A stretch of 64,000 nt of DNA from Porticoccaceae bacterium (GCA_029252555.1 JAQXBF010000008.1:1-64000), one strand, 5' to 3'; shown: positions 20,433 to 29,806, counted from the stretch's first letter. Translations and numbers: made by a program. The notes: generated by a model not told the origin, from the sequence alone.

Positions 20433-21398
20433 ATGTTAGCACAGCAAATTATCGCCGGTGACCGCAGGGCATTGGCCAAAGCCATTACTCTGGTTGAATC
20501 GACCCGTGCCGATCATGCTGAGCAGGCTGTAAAACTGTTAGAGCAACTGATGCCTGAGACTGGTAAGTCTATTCGTCTGGGTGTATCCGGTGCACCGGGG
20601 GTGGGCAAGTCCACTTTTATTGAATCGCTAGGCAACTACCTGACTGAGCAGGGTCACAAGGTAGCCGTGTTGGCAGTAGACCCAACTTCTGCCCTGAGCG
20701 GCGGTTCTATTCTGGGTGATAAAACCCGTATGGAAACTCTGTCGGTAAACCCCAAGGCTTTTGTGCGCCCATCGCCAGCCGGCAAAACCCTGGGCGGTGT
20801 TACGCGCCGCACCCGTGAATCTCTGCTGCTTTGCGAAGCCGCGGGCTACGATGTAATTATTGTCGAGACAGTGGGGGTGGGCCAATCTGAAACCGCTGTG
20901 TCTGATATGACCGATATGTTTTTGTTGTTGCTGTCCCCGGGTGGCGGCGACGATCTGCAGGGGATTAAACGGGGTATTATGGAGCTGGCGGATCTGGTGC
21001 TGGTCAATAAGGCCGATGGTGATCAGGCCAGTCTAGCCGACCAAACGGTTTCGGATTATCGCGCGGCACTGTATTTTATGCAGGCGCGTACACCCAGTTG
21101 GACAGCCCGGGTGAATGCTTGTTCAGCGCTCAATAATGAAGGCGTTGACCAGGCTTGGATAGTGATCAAAGAGTTTCAGGCGGCACTTACAGAGTCTGGT
21201 GAATTGGGCTCGCTGCGCGCGCAACAGGCTCGTGCCTGGATGTGGGCTGAGACCGCTGAAGAGTTGCTTGCTGGATTAAAAGGCCACCCCGAGGTTAAGT
21301 CGTTGGTGCCAGCCTTGGAAAAGGCGGTATTGGCAGGGGATATGCCGGCGATTGTTGCGGCTCAGCGCCTGATTGCACATTACAAAGGCAACCAGTAA
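20433..21398 (+). CDS. meaB: Methylmalonyl-CoA mutase-associated GTPase MeaB
   Basis: LGVSGAPGVGKSTFIE, VLAVDPTSALSGGSILGDKTRM, ETVGVGQSE. Confidence 0.96.
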   Translation: MLAQQIIAGDRRALAKAITLVESTRADHAEQAVKLLEQLMPETGKSIRLGVSGAPGVGKSTFIESLGNYLTEQGHKVAVLAVDPTSALSGGSILGDKTRMETLSVNPKAFVRPSPAGKTLGGVTRRTRESLLLCEAAGYDVIIVETVGVGQSETAVSDMTDMFLLLLSPGGGDDLQGIKRGIMELADLVLVNKADGDQASLADQTVSDYRAALYFMQARTPSWTARVNACSALNNEGVDQAWIVIKEFQAALTESGELGSLRAQQARAWMWAETAEELLAGLKGHPEVKSLVPALEKAVLAGDMPAIVAAQRLIAHYKGNQ

Positions 21399-21443
21399 GT
21401 TTATAATTGCCCTTGAGTTAATTATCTATGAGTGGACCAAGGC

Positions 21444-22034
21444 ATGACTGAAAAAAACCTGGCTAGTAAAAATATAGCGGGCTTATTACACGCCAATGAT
21501 GCCTTTGCCAAGACCTTTGATCAGTCTGACCTTCCCGCAGTGCCGAGCAAACATTTTGCTATCGTCACCTGCATGGATGCCCGCATGGATCCCTCTGCTT
21601 TTGCTGGCCTCGCTGCTGGCGATGCCCATGTTATTCGTAATGCCGGTGGCCGCGCCACTGAAGACGCCATTCGCTCGCTGGTTATTTCTCACAAGTTTTT
21701 AGGCACCACAGAATGGTTTGTTATTCAGCATACTCATTGCGGTATGGCCACGGTAACAGATGAGGAGATTGGCGCGCTATTGGAACAGGATTTGGAGACG
21801 GCGGTACTTGATGGCGAGCGCTGGTCAAACCCGCAGCGAGACAGCAGCGAAAATACCAAGCCCGGCTCTGATCTGGGTAAATGCCTAAGCTGGTATACCA
21901 TTGACGATCTGCGCGAGTCGGTAGTGAGTGATGTAAAACTAATCCAAGATCACCAGCTGGTGCCCAGCCATATTAAGGTGCATGGGTTTATTTATGATGT
22001 TAAAACCGGGCTGCTTGTACCAGTCGCGCCTTAA
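21444..22034 (+). CDS. Beta-carbonic anhydrase
   Basis: FAIVTCMDARMDPSAFAGLAAGDAHVIRNAGGRATEDAIRSLVIS...IQHTHCGM: C-x-D-x-R and H-x-x-C zinc ligands. Confidence 0.93.
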   Translation: MTEKNLASKNIAGLLHANDAFAKTFDQSDLPAVPSKHFAIVTCMDARMDPSAFAGLAAGDAHVIRNAGGRATEDAIRSLVISHKFLGTTEWFVIQHTHCGMATVTDEEIGALLEQDLETAVLDGERWSNPQRDSSENTKPGSDLGKCLSWYTIDDLRESVVSDVKLIQDHQLVPSHIKVHGFIYDVKTGLLVPVAP

Positions 22035-22073
22035 TTTTTCTTTACTCCCCTATCTTAAAGAGGTCCTAAAATA

Positions 22074-23270
22074 ATGAAAAAATTCGGACCAGGCCTGCTT
22101 GTGACGGCCGCTTTTATTGGCCCTGGTAGCATCGCTACCGCCAGCGCCGCTGGTGCCAATACCGGTTTTGTATTGCTGTGGGCACTTTTGTTTAGCCTTG
22201 TTGCCACTATGGTATTGCAGGAGATGGCTGCCCGGCTGGGCCTAGTCTCTGGCAATGGGTTGTCTCAGGCCCTGCGCACCACCTTTAGTAACCCTGTTAT
22301 AAGCCGCACGGCAGTCATTTTGGTGGTAGCCGCCATCGGTGTGGGCAACGCTGCCTATGAAGCGGGCAATATTTCCGGTGCGGCACTGGGCCTACAAACC
22401 CTGTTGCCATTACCAGCCTCTGCCAGTGCATTGGTGCTGGGCGGTTTGGCGGGGCTGCTATTGGCCGGTGGTGGTTATAAATTGCTAGAGCCCATTTTGA
22501 TTGTGCTGGTGCTAATCATGAGCATGGTGTTTGTGGTCACTATGCTAATGATTGATCTAGATTTTGGCGCCATGCTAGCAGGCATGTTTAAGCCGAGTAT
22601 TCCGGCTGGGTCTGCTATGACGGTGGTGGCTCTGATTGGCACAACTGTCGTGCCCTATAACCTGTTTTTGCATGCCAATATTGTGCAGGAGAAGTGGCGG
22701 GGCGTTAGCACCGAGCAGGCGATTTCAGAGTCTCGCACCGATACAGTTATTTCGATTGGTCTGGGCGGGTTGATTACTCTGGCCGTGATGAGCACCAGTG
22801 CGGTGGCATTTTTTAATACCGGTGCAGAGTTTTCTGCGTCATCTCTGGCCACACAGCTTGAGCCGGTGCTGGGCACTGCGGCTAATGCTTTGTTTGCCTT
22901 TGGATTGATGGCGGCGGGTCTGACTAGTGCGATCACGGCACCGCTGGCAGCGGCCTATGCGGTAAGTGGAGCCATGGGCTGGCCGACAGATTTTGCTGAT
23001 AGGCACTTTAAGGCTGTTTGGGTGCTGGTACTGGCGGTGGGTACGTTGTTCGCGGCATTGGGTACCAAGCCCATTGCGGCGATTTTATTTGCTCAGGCGA
23101 CTAATGGGTTGCTGTTGCCGGTAACGGCGGTGTTTTTGATTATTATTATGAACCGGGCTGATTTGTTGGGGGAGTATCGCAATCGGTTGGTGAGTAATCT
23201 GTTGGCGGTTGCGGTGGTGGCTGTGGTGACTGGGCTGGGGCTTTGGAATATTGTTAGGTTGTTTGTGTAG
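22074..23270 (+). CDS. Nramp-family transporter, non-canonical metal-site motifs
   Basis: FGPGLLVTAAFIGPGSIATASAAGANTGF...LIGTTVVPYNLFLHANIVQEKW; Nramp fold, but GPGS replaces DPGN. Confidence 0.88.
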   Translation: MKKFGPGLLVTAAFIGPGSIATASAAGANTGFVLLWALLFSLVATMVLQEMAARLGLVSGNGLSQALRTTFSNPVISRTAVILVVAAIGVGNAAYEAGNISGAALGLQTLLPLPASASALVLGGLAGLLLAGGGYKLLEPILIVLVLIMSMVFVVTMLMIDLDFGAMLAGMFKPSIPAGSAMTVVALIGTTVVPYNLFLHANIVQEKWRGVSTEQAISESRTDTVISIGLGGLITLAVMSTSAVAFFNTGAEFSASSLATQLEPVLGTAANALFAFGLMAAGLTSAITAPLAAAYAVSGAMGWPTDFADRHFKAVWVLVLAVGTLFAALGTKPIAAILFAQATNGLLLPVTAVFLIIIMNRADLLGEYRNRLVSNLLAVAVVAVVTGLGLWNIVRLFV

Positions 23271-23318
23271 GCTGAGATTCTTCGCTGGGCTCAGAATCTC
23301 AGAATGTAAGGATCTAAT

Positions 23319-23348
23319 AAAAAAAGCGGCTAAAGAGCCGCTTTTTTT
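23319..23348. terminator. Bidirectional rho-independent terminator between convergent nramp and nrdJb
   Basis: AAAAAAAGCGGCT-AAAG-AGCCGCTTTTTTT. Confidence 0.93.
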
Positions 23349-23365
23349 ATTACTGAACCATCAGC

Positions 23366-24046
23366 TCAACCACATTTGGAATCACCACAGTTCAAGCAAG
23401 TCATACAACCATCCATCAAGATAACGGCTTTAACGCTACATTTTTTGCACACTTCTGCTGTGGGCGGAAAATCGCTGACTTCTCCCGTTGGAGCAGCCGC
23501 GCCTTCAAACTCTGCGCGCTTATCGTCCATAATTTTTTGCTGGTGTTCGGGGATCTCTGGCGCTTTTAGCATACCGATCTTTTGCAGGTGGTCTTCAATG
23601 GCCCACCCTATCTCTGCAACCAATGAGGGCATAAATTTGCCGCCGGGCTTGAAGTAGCCGCCCTGGGGGTCAAACACTGCCTTCATTTCTTCCACCAGGA
23701 AGGTGCAGTCGCCGCCTTTGCGGAATACGGCTGACAGTACTCTTGTCAGCGCAACAATCCACTGGAAGTGATCCATGTTTTTGGAGTTGATAAACACTTC
23801 AAATGGGCGTCGCAGCTCGTGGTCTGTGCCCTGATTCAAAATAATATCATTGATTGTCAGGTAGAGCGCATGGTCAGACATTGGCGTCTTGATTTTGTAG
23901 GTGCTACCAGCCAGCTCTTCAGGGCGCGAGACTTTCTCGTGCATCTGAATAATATTACTTTCAGCTTCTTTGGTGGCCGCTTCCTGAACCTGTTCTTCGG
24001 TGGCTACTTTGTAGCCAACAATTTTCTGTGAAATTTTCTTGTTCAT
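23366..24046 (-). CDS. nrdJb: B12-dependent ribonucleotide reductase, C-terminal (TSCPD/zinc-ribbon) subunit
   Basis: FEVFINSKNMDHFQWIVALTRVLSAVFRKGGD...C-terminal CKKCSVKAVILMDGCMTCLNCGDSKCG; adjacent to the catalytic subunit. Confidence 0.9.
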   Translation of the reverse strand: MNKKISQKIVGYKVATEEQVQEAATKEAESNIIQMHEKVSRPEELAGSTYKIKTPMSDHALYLTINDIILNQGTDHELRRPFEVFINSKNMDHFQWIVALTRVLSAVFRKGGDCTFLVEEMKAVFDPQGGYFKPGGKFMPSLVAEIGWAIEDHLQKIGMLKAPEIPEHQQKIMDDKRAEFEGAAAPTGEVSDFPPTAEVCKKCSVKAVILMDGCMTCLNCGDSKCG

Positions 24047-24107
24047 TTCGTTCCTCTTACTATTCCTTCTATTCCTTTCTGTTACTGCGGAATAAATTTA
24101 ATGGGCT

Positions 24108-26258
24108 TTAGAATTTACCGTAGTAACCTTCTTTCAAAGCGTCGAAAAGATTGGCCGCTGTGTGGGTCTCTCCGTCGTACTCTACTTCTTCGTTGCCTTT
24201 GAATTCGACTGTTGAGCCGTCTTCTAAGGTGAAGCTGTAGGTGGTATTTTCCAAATCTTTCTCGGTGACCAGCACGCCCTGAAATGCTTCCGGGTTAAAG
24301 CGGAACGTGGTGCAACCTTTTAGGCCTTTCTCAGCGGCATAGAGATAGATATCTTTAAAGTCTTCGTAATCACAATCCGTGGGCACGTTGATTGTTTTGG
24401 AGATAGAAGAATCTACCCACTTCTGCGCTGCTGCCTGAATATCAACGTGGGCTCTGGGCATAATGTTCTCGGAGCTCATAAAGTAGTCGGGCAGGGCCTC
24501 CTCTTCACTGGTGCCGTAGGGCATCGCATTTTCATTAACCAAGGTGCGGTAGGCCAGCAGCTCATAGGAGAATACATCGACTTTCTCTTTTGACTTCTTG
24601 CCTTCGCGAATCACATTGCGCGAGTAGTGGTGAGCAAAACTTGGCTCGATACCATTACTTACGTTATTGGCCAGAGACAGTGAAATGGTGCCTGTGGGTG
24701 CAATGGAAGAGTGGTGGCTAAAGCGACAGCCTTCTTCGATCAGTGACTCAACTAGCTCTGGTGCTACAGACGCAACGTTTTGCATATAGCGGCTGTACTT
24801 GGCCATCAATACTTTGCCTTTGAGCTTGTCGCCTACTTTGATGCCATCTTTGACCATCTCTGGCTGCTTGAATAGCATAGCGGCAGTGACATCAAACTCG
24901 TCATCCATAATGGGTGCGGGGCCTTTCTCGCGGGACAGGTGCAGGCCAGCTTTGAGGCCAGACACTGCCATATCGCGGGCAACGCGCTCGGTGAACTCTA
25001 GTGAATTTTGCTCGCCATACTTCATGCGCAGCATGGTGATGGTGGAACCCAGACCCAGGAAACCCATGCCGTGGCGCCGCTTGTATTCGATCTCTTTGCG
25101 CTGGCCATCCAGAGGCAGGCCATTGATCTCTACAACGTTGTCTAGCATGCGAGTAAATATTTCAACCACTTCGGCGTACTCGTCCCAGTCGAAGTAAGCA
25201 TCTTTGGTGAACGGGTTGCGTACAAATTTGGTCAGATTAACCGAGCCCAACAGGCAGCTGCCGTAGGGGGGCAGAGGCTGCTCACCACAGGGGTTGGTGG
25301 CGCGGATATCTTCGCAGAACCAATTATTGTTATTCTTATTGACCTGATCGATCAGAATAAAACCGGGCTCTGCATAGTCGTAGGTGGACGACATAATGGC
25401 GTTCCACAGCTTCTGAGCGCGAATGGTTTCGTAGATACGGCAGGCTACCAGACCTTCTTCATTGCTGGTGTAGCCGTCGGTGGTTGGGAATGGCTTCCAC
25501 ACCACATCGTCGCCTTTCAGGTCCAGACCGCCTTCGACCTCTTTGCTGCTGATAGGGAAGGTCAGGTCCCAGTCGCCATCGGCACGCACAGCTTCAATAA
25601 ATTCTTCGGTGATCAGTAGCGACAGGTTGAACTGACGCAGACGACCATCTTCACGCTTGGCGCGAACAAAATCAAAAACATCTGGGTGGCTCACATCAAA
25701 GGTTGCCATCTGCGCGCCACGACGGCCACCGGCTGAAGACACGGTGAAACACATCTTGTCGTAGATATCCATAAAGGACAGCGGCCCAGAGGTGTAAGCA
25801 CCCGCGCCAGAGACGTAGGCTCCTTTGGGGCGCAATGTAGAGAATTCGTAACCAATACCGCAGCCAGCCTTGAGCGTAAGGCCAGCTTCGAGGTTGCGTT
25901 CCAGAATGCCCTGCATGGAATCGGGCACTACGCCAGAAACAGTACAGTTAATAGTAGAGGTGGCTGGCTTGTAGGCCTGGGCACCGGCGTTGGAGATAAT
26001 ACGTCCAGCGGGGATTGCGCCATGCTTGAGTGCCCAGACAAATTTCTCTTGCCACTCTTTGCGTTTTTCTTTGCTTTCAACATCGGAGAGGGCCTTTGCC
26101 ACGCGCATATAAGTGGCGTTGATATCTTTATCAACAGGCTGTTCCTGCTTGTCTTTTAAGCGGTATTTTTTGTCCCAAATATCCAGGGACGCGTCTTGCA
26201 TTTTAATTTCTTGTTTCGCTGCAGTAGGTTTTACCGTCTTTAGTCTGGTTGCGCTCAT
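24108..26258 (-). CDS. nrdJa: Adenosylcobalamin-dependent ribonucleotide reductase, catalytic subunit
   Basis: ATSTINCTVSGVVPDSMQGI, NPCGEQPLPPYGSCLLGSVNLTKFV, SIAPTGTISL. Confidence 0.95.
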   Translation of the reverse strand: MSATRLKTVKPTAAKQEIKMQDASLDIWDKKYRLKDKQEQPVDKDINATYMRVAKALSDVESKEKRKEWQEKFVWALKHGAIPAGRIISNAGAQAYKPATSTINCTVSGVVPDSMQGILERNLEAGLTLKAGCGIGYEFSTLRPKGAYVSGAGAYTSGPLSFMDIYDKMCFTVSSAGGRRGAQMATFDVSHPDVFDFVRAKREDGRLRQFNLSLLITEEFIEAVRADGDWDLTFPISSKEVEGGLDLKGDDVVWKPFPTTDGYTSNEEGLVACRIYETIRAQKLWNAIMSSTYDYAEPGFILIDQVNKNNNNWFCEDIRATNPCGEQPLPPYGSCLLGSVNLTKFVRNPFTKDAYFDWDEYAEVVEIFTRMLDNVVEINGLPLDGQRKEIEYKRRHGMGFLGLGSTITMLRMKYGEQNSLEFTERVARDMAVSGLKAGLHLSREKGPAPIMDDEFDVTAAMLFKQPEMVKDGIKVGDKLKGKVLMAKYSRYMQNVASVAPELVESLIEEGCRFSHHSSIAPTGTISLSLANNVSNGIEPSFAHHYSRNVIREGKKSKEKVDVFSYELLAYRTLVNENAMPYGTSEEEALPDYFMSSENIMPRAHVDIQAAAQKWVDSSISKTINVPTDCDYEDFKDIYLYAAEKGLKGCTTFRFNPEAFQGVLVTEKDLENTTYSFTLEDGSTVEFKGNEEVEYDGETHTAANLFDALKEGYYGKF

Positions 26259-26524
26259 TACATGACCTTTTTATCGAATTAATCGAATTTCTATCGTTTT
26301 GTTCGGCTTAAGCTAGATATCAGTGGCCGTTCCTTTTGGTCGGCCGCTAACATTAAATCCGCAGGCTCTGGGCCTTGCACGATTTGTACGTTGAATTTAT
26401 TACGGGTTGATGCCCAAATTCCTCTTACTACAAATTTTAACCCAGCTTTCCCACTGCTTCCCCGAACTTTTTGGTGCGGTGCACCCAGTTCTTTTTATTG
26501 AGAAAACCCAACAGAGTTTATCCT

Positions 26525-26566
26525 ACATTTTGTGTTGTGCAAGCCCTAATCCACTATATATTGTGT
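26525..26566 (-). promoter_or_regulatory. Candidate pair of NrdR boxes upstream of nrdJab
   Basis: CCACTATATATTGTGT (26551-26566; 14/16 to ACACWAWATSTWGTGT) and ACATTTTGTGTTGTGC (26525-26540; 12/16). Confidence 0.5.
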
Positions 26567-26615
26567 TTTTTTTGTTTTTATCCCATAAAAGGCTCTGGCA
26601 AGCCTTTGCAAAAGT

Positions 26616-26624
26616 TGTGGATAA
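26616..26624 (-). promoter_or_regulatory. Perfect DnaA box upstream of nrdJab
   Basis: TGTGGATAA = reverse complement of TTATCCACA. Confidence 0.5.
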
Positions 26625-26899
26625 ATCGCTGTATTGTCCGTCGTTATTGGTGTGCAGGTGAACACTGACCACTGTGTATAAACCGGTCATAGATGTTCCC
26701 CGTAACTATCATTAACCTCAAACATTTGCGCTTTGATTTGAGGCAATGCTTGCCGTTTGTCATTAATTGTTCAGACCCCTGTTGGCGAGCCTAAAGTTGT
26801 ACCCTTGCAGTGACTTGGCTAAAATGTTCGCCTTTAAATAATCACCCGCATGATGGCTCCTCTTTGAGGGGGGTATTCTGCTCTCTGCTGAGGCAATTC

Positions 26900-28159
26900 A
26901 TGGATATTTTTGACTTCTCCGATGGCCGCGAAGGCTACTATGGGGAATACGGCGGTGTTTTCCTGCCTGAAATTTTACACGCCACTATTGAGGAGCTCCT
27001 AGAGTGCTTCCGCGAATGTAAAGCAGACCCCAAATTCTGGCAGGATTACGTGACCCTGCTGCAAAATTATTCTGGTCGACCTACACCTGTTACCCACTTG
27101 GAGAATCTAAGTCGTGAGCTGGGTGGCGCACAGATCTATGTTAAACGCGATGACCTTAACCACACCGGCTCCCACAAGGTAAACAATGTGATGGGGCAGG
27201 GCTTACTGACCCAGAGACTGGGTAAAAAGCGTGTGATTGCCGAGACTGGTGCCGGCCAGCATGGTTTTGCTACGGCCACCATGGCGGCGAAGTTTGGTTT
27301 TGACTGCAAGATCTATATGGGTTCTGTGGATGTGGCTCGTCAGCGGCCCAATGTGTTCTGGATGGAGAATCTGGGTGCCGAAGTGATTGCTGTCGAAGAT
27401 GGTCAGAAGACGCTAAAAGATGCTGTGAATGAATGTATGCGTGACTGGGTGACCAATATGGCAGACACCCATTATATTTTGGGTACTGCATGTGGCCCTC
27501 ATCCATTCCCGGAGATGGTCAGTTGGTTCCAGTCTATCATCGGTCTGGAAGCTCGCGAACAAATGCTAACCCAAACTGGGCGATTGCCAGACCGCGTCTA
27601 CGCCTGTGTGGGTGGTGGCTCTAACGCTATGGGGCTGTTCCAAGGGTTCTTTGATGATGAGAATATCGAGTTAATCGGCTGTGAAGCTGGTGGCGAAGGT
27701 GTTGGCTCCTATATGCATTCTGCGCGTCTGGCCTACGATGATGCCAGTGTGGGCGTGGCTCAGGGCTACAAAACTTACTTTCTGCAGAATGATGAGGGCA
27801 ATATGAGTGAGACTCATTCTGTTGCTGCTGGTCTGGACTATATAGGTGTTAATCCTATTTTTTCCCATCTACATGATCTGGGTAAGGTGCGCTTTGAAGC
27901 GGCCACCGATGCTGAAGTGAAAGAAACGTTAAAACTGACCATGCGCACTGAGGGCCTGATTCCGGCTCTGGAGAGCACCCACGGTTTTGTGGTTGCTTTG
28001 AAAGAAGCAGCAACTATGGCCAAGGACGAAATTGTGCTGGTTAATATGTCTGGTCGTGGCGACAAAGATATTTTCACCATTGCGGATGCGCTGGACGATG
28101 CCAAGTGGAAGTCATTTATTGGTGGTAAAGCAGATCAGTACCGTGCGGAGAAAAAATAA
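26900..28159 (+). CDS. trpB: Tryptophan synthase beta chain
   Basis: YGEYGGVFLPEIL, GRPTPVTHLENLSRELGGAQIYVKRDDLNHTGSHKVNN, AETGAGQHGFATAT, GGGSNAMG; start revised to ATG 26900. Confidence 0.95.
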   Translation: MDIFDFSDGREGYYGEYGGVFLPEILHATIEELLECFRECKADPKFWQDYVTLLQNYSGRPTPVTHLENLSRELGGAQIYVKRDDLNHTGSHKVNNVMGQGLLTQRLGKKRVIAETGAGQHGFATATMAAKFGFDCKIYMGSVDVARQRPNVFWMENLGAEVIAVEDGQKTLKDAVNECMRDWVTNMADTHYILGTACGPHPFPEMVSWFQSIIGLEAREQMLTQTGRLPDRVYACVGGGSNAMGLFQGFFDDENIELIGCEAGGEGVGSYMHSARLAYDDASVGVAQGYKTYFLQNDEGNMSETHSVAAGLDYIGVNPIFSHLHDLGKVRFEAATDAEVKETLKLTMRTEGLIPALESTHGFVVALKEAATMAKDEIVLVNMSGRGDKDIFTIADALDDAKWKSFIGGKADQYRAEKK

Positions 28160-28926
28160 TGGGGTTGGAAACTTTTATTGCGGAGCGCAAACAGGATAAG
28201 GAACTACTAGTAATGGCTCATGTGGTCTGCGGCTATCCTTCCTTTGACGAGAATATGCAAGAGTTGGAAATTATGGCGGAGGCCGGCGTTGACCTGGTGG
28301 AGCTGCAGTTTCCTTTCTCTGAGCCAAGCGCCGATGGCCCATTGTTTGTGCGCGCCAATGAGCAGTCTTTAAAAGCTGGCACTACGGTAGACCAGTGTTT
28401 TGAATTTATGAAACTGGTCAGCGAGCGCTTCTCATTTAAAGTGCTGATGATGGGTTACTACAATACGGTATTTAAGATGGGCGAAGATATTTTTGTTCAA
28501 CGCCTAAAAGAAGCTGGTGGTGTGGGTTATATTCTCCCGGATCTGCCGATTGAAGAGTCGGCTAAGCTCCATAGCCTTTCTGAACAGGCGGGGGTAGAGC
28601 CGGTTATTCTAATGACGCCCACTAGCAGCGATAAGCGTCTGGCTCAGTTAGGTGTTGCCAGTCGCGGAATGGTGTATGCGGTTGCGCGCAAAGGTGTGAC
28701 TGGTTCGAAAACCAGTATGGGCGATGATGTGATTGGCTTAATTGACCGCTGTCGCCAACATACTAATGTACCTGTTGGCGTGGGCTTTGGTATCGCTAGT
28801 AAGGCAGATATGGATTTCTTGCGCGGCTCTGCAGACCTGGCGATTGTGGGTACTGCGGCGTTAAAAACTTGGGAAGAGTCTGGGGCCGATGGCCTGCGTG
28901 CTTTTTTTGCGGAGCTTTTGGCTTAG
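28159..28926 (+). CDS. trpA: Tryptophan synthase alpha chain
   Basis: VDLVELQFPFSEPSADGP, GYILPDLPIEE, VGVGFGIASKAD. Confidence 0.93.
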   Translation: MGLETFIAERKQDKELLVMAHVVCGYPSFDENMQELEIMAEAGVDLVELQFPFSEPSADGPLFVRANEQSLKAGTTVDQCFEFMKLVSERFSFKVLMMGYYNTVFKMGEDIFVQRLKEAGGVGYILPDLPIEESAKLHSLSEQAGVEPVILMTPTSSDKRLAQLGVASRGMVYAVARKGVTGSKTSMGDDVIGLIDRCRQHTNVPVGVGFGIASKADMDFLRGSADLAIVGTAALKTWEESGADGLRAFFAELLA

Positions 28927-29041
28927 GTTTTGAGTGGTTGCGAATAACATCTGCGCAATCCTGAGAAGCGCGAAGGGTCTTCTAGAGGTATTTAGCCTTG
29001 CCTAATATGATGGTTGCTGGGAGGGGTATCCTCTAAGTAAA

Positions 29042-29788
29042 TCAATGCGCTTCTGCAACACTGAAACGCCAATCATTGATCACCTGAGATCGCACAGTCT
29101 TTAAATCCGGGATGTCTCCCAATACTGCATCCTCAATGCAAACCAAATGAACCCCATAATTGGATGCGATAGGATTTGTCCAGATGGGCAGGCTCTGTTG
29201 ATTATTTAAGACTTCTGACAGCAGTTTACTGGCAAAACCATCGCCAAATTCTCGGTCAACTCTGTCCCCCAGCGCATTGTTATACTGCGCCCTTAGATCG
29301 CTGCTATCTCCGGCTGGCAATGTCCCCTGTTTGATTTCTTCCTGAGCTTGCTGCGCTTTTAGGTAGGCTTGGCCGCCATGTTTGCTGCGGCTAAACAGTA
29401 TTTGGCGAAAGCTGAACTTGGATATTTCGCGATAGCTTGACTGGTTCTTCTGGTAATACTCAATCAGCTCTTGGTCTGTGGGTTGGCGCAGGGTGGTAAC
29501 ATTTTTGGTCAGGCCTGCGAGCTTGGCTTCCATGGCTTCAATATCAATGGGCTGGTCTAGATCTGGCCCCATTCCCTCTGTGGGCGGTGCTTCTTCACCG
29601 AATAAATCGAGCTCTATACGCTGTTCGAGCTGGGCTATATCAGGTAAATTTTGTCGGTTGGCATCCCAGTCTTTTTGGCTGTCTGGACCCTCTGCTGATA
29701 ACCATAAATAAGCAACCAGCAAACCAATGACAAGCATCGCAGCTGGCAATAGGCGCTTAACTAAGGGTTGTGGGGAGGGCGTTGTCAT
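29042..29788 (-). CDS. Membrane-anchored PpiC-type peptidylprolyl isomerase
   Basis: N-terminal TM; EISKFSFRQILFSRSKHGGQAYLKAQQAQEEIKQG...LPIWTNPIASNYGVHLVCIED parvulin-like pattern. Confidence 0.75.
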   Translation of the reverse strand: MTTPSPQPLVKRLLPAAMLVIGLLVAYLWLSAEGPDSQKDWDANRQNLPDIAQLEQRIELDLFGEEAPPTEGMGPDLDQPIDIEAMEAKLAGLTKNVTTLRQPTDQELIEYYQKNQSSYREISKFSFRQILFSRSKHGGQAYLKAQQAQEEIKQGTLPAGDSSDLRAQYNNALGDRVDREFGDGFASKLLSEVLNNQQSLPIWTNPIASNYGVHLVCIEDAVLGDIPDLKTVRSQVINDWRFSVAEAH

Positions 29789-29806
29789 GGGTGGAGTTTG
29801 ATCATC

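Noticed and set aside
24799-25197. 132-aa plus-strand ORF inside nrdJa
   Set aside because: Antisense to a strongly conserved enzyme; Ser/Arg/Pro-rich translation typical of antisense frames.
26281-26440. Possible cobalamin riboswitch in the nrdJ leader (GCCACTG on minus strand at 26321-26327)
   Set aside because: Only the short GCCACTG element is present; the conserved GGGAA…GGTG…core and the AGCCAGGAGACC-type B12 box were not found.
26473-26485. GGTGCGGTGCACC inverted repeat upstream of nrdJa
   Set aside because: Only 5-bp arms; too short to claim function.
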